A DNA stretch of 5,976 bases. Source: an uncultured Pseudomonadota bacterium. Lineage in GTDB: Bacteria; Myxococcota_A; UBA796; GCA-2862545. The notes beneath the pieces were generated by a model. It saw only the letters and a program-made list of their open reading frames with translations. It searched no databases and had not been told where the DNA came from. The DNA lies in NCBI GenBank assembly GCA_937891875.1, contig CALATR010001169.1, positions 1-5,976 of the forward strand, read 5' to 3'. Made by a program: the position numbers and the translations under genes. Positions 1 through 5,976 of this stretch are shown here, piece by piece; position 1 is the first letter of the stretch, and each line of letters begins with the position of its first letter.

Positions 1-292
1 AGCGATCCCGCCGCCACCCGCCGATGTCGGGCATGACGACGGTGGTGTTGGGAACCGGATCGCCCAGGTGCAGCTCGGGCTCGTCCACGATGACCCAGCC
101 GCCGGGCGAGCCCCCCCGCTTGCGACCGAAGCGGGTGAGCACGTCCGCACCCGCGAAGGACGCCACAGAGGCGTGGCTGTACTGGGGGCGCGGCGTGAGG
201 TGCAGCTCCCCGTTGAGGATCTCGGCCACCATGTTCTCGGGAGCGTCGATGACGTCCTGGTACGTGGCCGGCTTGTTGACCGATGCGGTCAT
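1..292 (-). CDS. Uma2-family (DUF820) putative endonuclease, N-terminal part, cut by window edge
   Basis: The first 97 codons of a gene continuing past the left edge; translation is clean to base 2. Residues 10-30 (TYQDVIDAPENMVAEILNGE, then L) match the Uma2 opening, where a short helix leads to a 'xELxxGEL' strand. PRPQYSH (34-40) fits the P-x-P-x-x-x-H segment. WVIVDEPELHLG (66-77) and VVMPDIGGWRRD (85-96) match the paired core strands of this PD-(D/E)xK-like fold. Glu24, Glu73 and Asp89 are candidate catalytic acids; the expected lysine would lie outside the window. Uma2 proteins are widespread, often multicopy, and their role is poorly established, so nuclease activity is inferred from the fold. 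The ATG at 292 has GAGG at 301-298 with a 5-base gap. The gene is 44 bases after the lipoprotein gene on the same strand and could be co-transcribed with it. Family assignment is from recalled consensus, without a profile search. Confidence 0.82.
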   Translation of the reverse strand, partial: MTASVNKPATYQDVIDAPENMVAEILNGELHLTPRPQYSHASVASFAGADVLTRFGRKRGGSPGGWVIVDEPELHLGDPVPNTTVVMPDIGGWRRDR

Positions 293-314
293 GGGCACCT
301 CGACCTCCAGTGTA

Positions 315-332
315 GCGCGCCGCTGGGCGCGC
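315..332. other. Perfect 7-bp GC-only hairpin in the lipoprotein-Uma2 gap
   Basis: GCGCGCC (315-321) and GGCGCGC (326-332) are exact inverted repeats around a 4-base loop, GCTG. On the minus strand the structure begins 4 bases after the lipoprotein stop codon (339-337) and ends shortly before the Shine-Dalgarno-like bases of the Uma2 gene. Neither strand has a T-run after the stem, so it is not a canonical intrinsic terminator. It may be a weak terminator, an mRNA 3'-end stabiliser, or simply GC-rich chance pairing. Confidence 0.4.
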
Positions 333-336
333 CGAC

Positions 337-651
337 CTACCACCAGTCGGTGTCGTCCCAGCTGTCGGTGTCGCCGGCATCGGTGTCGTCGGTGAACGCC
401 TCGCTCCCGCCACACGCCTCGAGGCTGCTGTAGCTGTCGATGGCGTCCAGGCAGAACGCCTCGCACACCGTGGCTTGCTCCTGGTTCTCCCAGCACGCGC
501 CGTCCGGGCCGTAGGTGACCCGGAAGGTGTTGGTCATCTGCCCGACCGTCTCCAGGCAGGTGATGGCCTGCTCACACGCGGCCTTCTCTTCCTCGAACTT
601 GCTTCCACACGCGGTCACCACGAGGGCGACCGCCAAAAACAGGCGGTTCAT
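337..651 (-). CDS. Small cysteine-rich lipoprotein with acidic Thr/Asp tail
   Basis: A 104-residue protein of unknown function. Residues 1-14 are a short lipoprotein signal (MNRLFLAVALVVTA) and Cys15 is the predicted lipidated residue in a VTAC lipobox. The mature part has six more cysteines (26, 32, 53, 63, 67, 80) spaced C-x5-C, then C, then C-x3-C, then C, which suggests a small disulfide-stabilised, mostly helical domain outside the cytoplasm. The tail from about residue 86 is very acidic, contains repeated DTD triplets and ends in Trp-Trp. The start is well supported: AAAGGAG at 663-657 sits 5 bases before the ATG. The stop is TAG. The gene lies 140 bases after metH on the same strand; that spacer shows no convincing terminator or sigma70 promoter, so read-through from metH is possible but unproven. 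I recognise the lipoprotein style, common in Myxococcota-like genomes, but no named family. Confidence 0.85.
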   Translation of the reverse strand: MNRLFLAVALVVTACGSKFEEEKAACEQAITCLETVGQMTNTFRVTYGPDGACWENQEQATVCEAFCLDAIDSYSSLEACGGSEAFTDDTDAGDTDSWDDTDWW

Positions 652-791
652 CCTTGCTCCTTTGTACGCCCCCCCAGTTGGGAGCGCCGCCGGAGTACCC
701 CCGTCGGAGGTCGCTGCCAGGAAATCCGGGGCCGTTCTCCCGATCAGGAAGAAGAACGCCCACTACCAGGCCGAAGAATCTCGACGTTCGC

Positions 792-4529
<3,738 letters not shown>

Positions 4530-4544
4530 GGGGACTTCCAGGGG

Positions 4545-5489
4545 TCAGGCGGACGGGGTCCGCGCATAGACGGTGAGAATCTCGAAGTGCGGTGGGCGAC
4601 GCTCGCGGCCGGTCGGGGCGCACAGGTCGACCTCGAAGCCGGCCTCGCCGAGCCAGCGGCGCAGCTGGGAGGGCTCGAAGCCGTGCTGGACGTGCCCGTA
4701 GCCGGCGACGACGTCGGCGTGGGGATGGGCGCACAGGTCGACCGCGATGAGGTCCCCGTCGGGGGTGAGCACCCGGCGGGCCTCGCGCAGCACCTGGCAC
4801 GGATCGCTGGCGTAGCAGAGGGCGGCGAGCAGCAGGAGGTGGTCGACCGAGCCGTCCTCGACGGGCAGATCGTGCATGTCACCGCGCATGAAGCGCACGT
4901 TGCCCAGGTGGGACAGGCGGCGGCGACCGCTGGTGACCACGTTGTCGGACAGATCGACGCAGGTCACGCTGCGGGCGCGGGGGGCGAGCAGCTCGGCCAG
5001 GGCGCCGTCCCCGGAGGCGACGTCGAGCACGCGGCCCAGACGGCACAGGCCGGCCAGGCCACGACCGAGCGATTGCCAGGTTCTGCCAGGGGAATAGTGA
5101 CGCGCCATGCGGCCGGCGACCGCGTCGGCCCACGAGGTGGTGTCGACCGAGCGCGCCTCGAGCACGTCCTGCAGCCTGCGGGCATCCGCCTCCAGCACCC
5201 CGTCCTGCACGCGCTCGATGGCACCCCAGGCGGCCTTGACCTCGGTGGGCCAGCCGCCCTCGGGCAGGCCGTAGAAGGCGCTGCTCCCCTCGCGGCGGTC
5301 GAGCACGACGCCGGCCTCGCGCAGGCGGCGCAGGTGGGTGGACACCCGGGGCTGGGGCAGCCCGGTGGCCTTGACCATCTCGGCGACGGTGAGCTCTTGA
5401 TCGCGAAGCATGGCCAGCAGGCGCACCCGGGTGGGGTCGCCCAGCAGCTTGAAGACTTCGAGGGTGTCGTTGAGGTCCGGCATGGGCAT
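4545..5489 (-). CDS. ArsR-family HTH regulator fused to SAM-dependent methyltransferase-like domain (SahR/SamR-like)
   Basis: A 314-residue two-domain protein. Residues about 8-75 are an ArsR winged helix (LEVFKLLGDPTRVRLLAML; recognition helix near QPRVSTHLRRLREAG; wing near LDRREGSSAFYGL). The helix that carries the CxC metal site in classical ArsR proteins reads ELTVAEM (32-38), with no cysteine, so metal sensing is unlikely. After a linker, residues about 150-260 form a class I methyltransferase fold: motif I VLDVASGDGALAELLA (154-169), acidic strand end VTCVDLS with Asp179, GDMHDLP (203-209), and EARRVLTPDGDLIAVDL (236-252). Known SahR/SamR regulators share this architecture and respond to SAH or SAM; with metH 15 bases downstream, control of methionine synthesis is the best inference. 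Catalytic methylation is not excluded. The frame stays open 95 codons further upstream, but that part has no domain-like sequence. I chose ATG 5489; ATG 5483 is equally plausible. Only a weak GGATAG (5499-5494) precedes it. Confidence 0.9.
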   Translation of the reverse strand: MPMPDLNDTLEVFKLLGDPTRVRLLAMLRDQELTVAEMVKATGLPQPRVSTHLRRLREAGVVLDRREGSSAFYGLPEGGWPTEVKAAWGAIERVQDGVLEADARRLQDVLEARSVDTTSWADAVAGRMARHYSPGRTWQSLGRGLAGLCRLGRVLDVASGDGALAELLAPRARSVTCVDLSDNVVTSGRRRLSHLGNVRFMRGDMHDLPVEDGSVDHLLLLAALCYASDPCQVLREARRVLTPDGDLIAVDLCAHPHADVVAGYGHVQHGFEPSQLRRWLGEAGFEVDLCAPTGRERRPPHFEILTVYARTPSA

Positions 5490-5493
5490 GCGG

Positions 5494-5505
5494 CTATCCG
5501 GATAG
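5494..5505. promoter_or_regulatory. Perfect 12-bp palindrome CTATCCGGATAG, candidate operator
   Basis: CTATCCGGATAG is fully self-complementary and ends 5 bases before the chosen ATG (5489) of the ArsR-methyltransferase gene. ArsR-family proteins are dimers that bind short inverted repeats at their own promoters, so this is a reasonable autoregulatory site. It overlaps the only Shine-Dalgarno-like bases (GGATAG), which would place a bound regulator or an mRNA hairpin on the translation start region. The symmetry is directly visible; operator function is inferred. I did not match it to a published SahR or SamR motif. Confidence 0.45.
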
Positions 5506-5718
5506 AAACATGCGCTCAACCCCCTTCGGCCCGATCGATCCGCCTGTCGCGCGATGTTTTGGAATGCAACCGTGTGACGCACCCCCGAGCTTGCACACCG
5601 TCGAAGCCTGCAGGGGTGAAGATCGTGATTTACGGTCAAACGCCGACTTTCAGTGAACCGAAACCTCTTCCGCTCGCCGGCTTCCCGGTGGTGGAGGGTG
5701 CTTTCGTGCCATTTCATG

Positions 5719-5747
5719 GTGACACGCCCGTCCGCCTTGTCTACAGT
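5719..5747 (+). promoter_or_regulatory. Candidate sigma70-type promoter for the plus-strand lipoprotein gene
   Basis: GTGACA at 5719-5724 (5 of 6 matches to TTGACA) is followed after exactly 17 bases by TACAGT at 5742-5747 (4 of 6 matches to TATAAT). The predicted transcript would begin near 5754 and carry a leader of about 90 bases before the ATG at 5846. The spacing is ideal and the strand fits the gene, but hexamers of this quality can occur by chance and the host's sigma preference is unknown. Confidence 0.4.
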
Positions 5748-5801
5748 CCCCGTGGGTTGACATGCTTGCCACACGGCCGGCGACCCCTTACCACGCGCTC
5801 C

Positions 5802-5840
5802 GGATGGGCCGAGTATTGGCCCCCCTCATCCAGATGGAGG
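5802..5840 (+). promoter_or_regulatory. Leader hairpins next to and over the ribosome site of the lipoprotein gene
   Basis: GGGCC (5806-5810) pairs perfectly with GGCCC (5818-5822) around a 7-base loop. An alternative pairing extends outward, GGATG (5802-5806) with CATCC (5827-5831). The CCTC at 5824-5827 can instead pair with GAGG at 5837-5840, which is most of the GGAGG ribosome site (5836-5840). The extended form and the site-covering form use overlapping bases and exclude each other. The pairings are read directly from the sequence; any role in translation control is speculative. Confidence 0.3.
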
Positions 5841-5845
5841 ACCTC

Positions 5846-5976
5846 ATGACCCGCAAGATTGCCCTGCTCGCTCTGCTCTCCTTCGGTGGCCTTGGCGCCG
5901 TCGCCTGTGACAACGGTGACACCGACGAGACCGAGACCACCGACAGCACCGACAGCACCGACAGCACCGACAGCAC
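5846..5976 (+). CDS. Lipoprotein with Thr/Asp/Ser repeat tract, N-terminal part, cut by window edge
   Basis: The first 43 complete codons of a gene that runs off the right edge. Residues 1-20 form a lipoprotein signal: MTRK, then a hydrophobic run IALLALLSFGGLGAVA, with Cys21 as the predicted lipidated residue. The lipobox AVAC has Ala rather than Leu at -3, which is acceptable but not ideal. The mature protein begins CDNGDTDETETT and enters perfect Thr-Asp-Ser repeats, a low-complexity acidic linker of the kind that tethers an outer-membrane or surface domain. Any folded domain lies outside the window. The start is strongly supported by GGAGG at 5836-5840 with a 5-base gap. It is transcribed away from the regulator-metH operon and so is probably a separate unit. 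The function is unknown. The style matches the lipoprotein at 337-651, which also has DTD triplets, but the bodies show no similarity in the part visible here. Confidence 0.85.
   Translation, partial: MTRKIALLALLSFGGLGAVACDNGDTDETETTDSTDSTDSTDS
5939..5976 (+). repeat. 9-bp tandem repeat ACCGACAGC, four copies reaching the window edge
   Basis: Four identical copies of ACCGACAGC run from 5939 to 5974, followed by AC that starts a further copy. The unit is a multiple of three and codes Thr-Asp-Ser in the lipoprotein frame, so gain or loss of copies would change linker length without breaking the frame. Identity at the DNA level, including the third positions, suggests recent copy expansion. The total copy number is unknown because the array is cut by the edge. 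Confidence 0.9.

Larger units (their letters stand above)
5490..5845. other. Divergent intergenic region between the regulator-metH operon and a lipoprotein gene
   Basis: About 356 bases without a supported gene. The part nearest the regulator holds three self-complementary words: 5494-5505 (12 bases), GATCGATC at 5533-5540 and TCGCGCGA at 5547-5554. The right part holds a candidate plus-strand promoter (5719-5747) and a GC-rich leader before the lipoprotein gene. It is locally richer in A and T (for example around 5621-5670) than the flanking coding sequence, as expected for a promoter region. I found no convincing sigma70 promoter for the minus-strand operon: TTCACT at 5657-5652 and the weak GTAAAT at 5633-5628 are the best pair, with an 18-base spacer. 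I saw no cobalamin, SAM or SAH riboswitch, tRNA or CRISPR repeat. Confidence 0.7.

Noticed and set aside
652..791. An intrinsic terminator after metH.
   Set aside because: Only 3-5 base stems can be drawn and there is no T-run on the minus strand after any of them.
5490..5700. A cobalamin, SAM or SAH riboswitch upstream of the metH operon.
   Set aside because: I looked for the B12 box (GCCACTG) and for a conserved SAM/SAH core on the minus strand and found none; the isolated CACTG near 5651-5655 lacks the surrounding B12-riboswitch bases.
5757..5762. A perfect TTGACA on the plus strand.
   Set aside because: No acceptable -10 hexamer occurs 16-18 bases downstream (bases there read like GCGACC); the 5719-5747 pair is better spaced.
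5490..5774. A 95-codon in-frame upstream extension of the ArsR-methyltransferase gene.
   Set aside because: It has no domain-like sequence, reaches across the intergenic promoter region, and the ArsR domain is complete when started at 5489 or 5483.
5788..5976. A minus-strand open frame coding a repeated Leu-Ser-Val sequence at the right edge.
   Set aside because: It is the antisense reading of the tandem repeat in the plus-strand lipoprotein gene, which has the ribosome site, signal peptide and lipobox.

Overview
This is a GC-rich bacterial window with most third codon positions G or C. It reads as ordinary chromosomal housekeeping sequence rather than a mobile region. The two small lipoproteins with Asp/Thr-rich tracts and the style of the partial Uma2-family protein resemble Myxococcota and related former Deltaproteobacteria. 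That placement is an inference from protein style, not a taxonomic proof.

Layout from left to right: (1) 1-292, minus strand, the N-terminal 97 codons of a Uma2-family (DUF820) putative nuclease that runs off the left edge. (2) 315-332, a perfect GC-only hairpin between two genes. (3) 337-651, minus, a 104-residue cysteine-rich lipoprotein with an acidic tail. (4) 652-791, a 140-base spacer with a good ribosome site but no clear terminator. (5) 792-4529, minus, a full-length cobalamin-dependent methionine synthase (metH). (6) 4545-5489, minus, an ArsR-type HTH regulator fused to a SAM-dependent methyltransferase-like domain, 15 bases upstream of metH. (7) 5490-5845, a divergent intergenic region with a perfect 12-base palindrome at the regulator's start, a candidate plus-strand promoter and possible leader hairpins. 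(8) 5846 to the right edge, plus, the start of a second lipoprotein that enters a 9-base tandem repeat coding Thr-Asp-Ser.

The functional core is the regulator-metH pair. MetH regenerates methionine from homocysteine, and methionine feeds SAM. The upstream protein joins a DNA-binding domain lacking the usual ArsR metal ligands to a SAM/SAH-binding fold. The simplest reading is a local feedback circuit in which the regulator senses SAM or SAH and controls its own operon. This resembles the described SahR/SamR type of methionine regulator, so it is a good example of a known idea and not clearly a new system. The lipoproteins and the Uma2 protein have no visible link to methionine metabolism.
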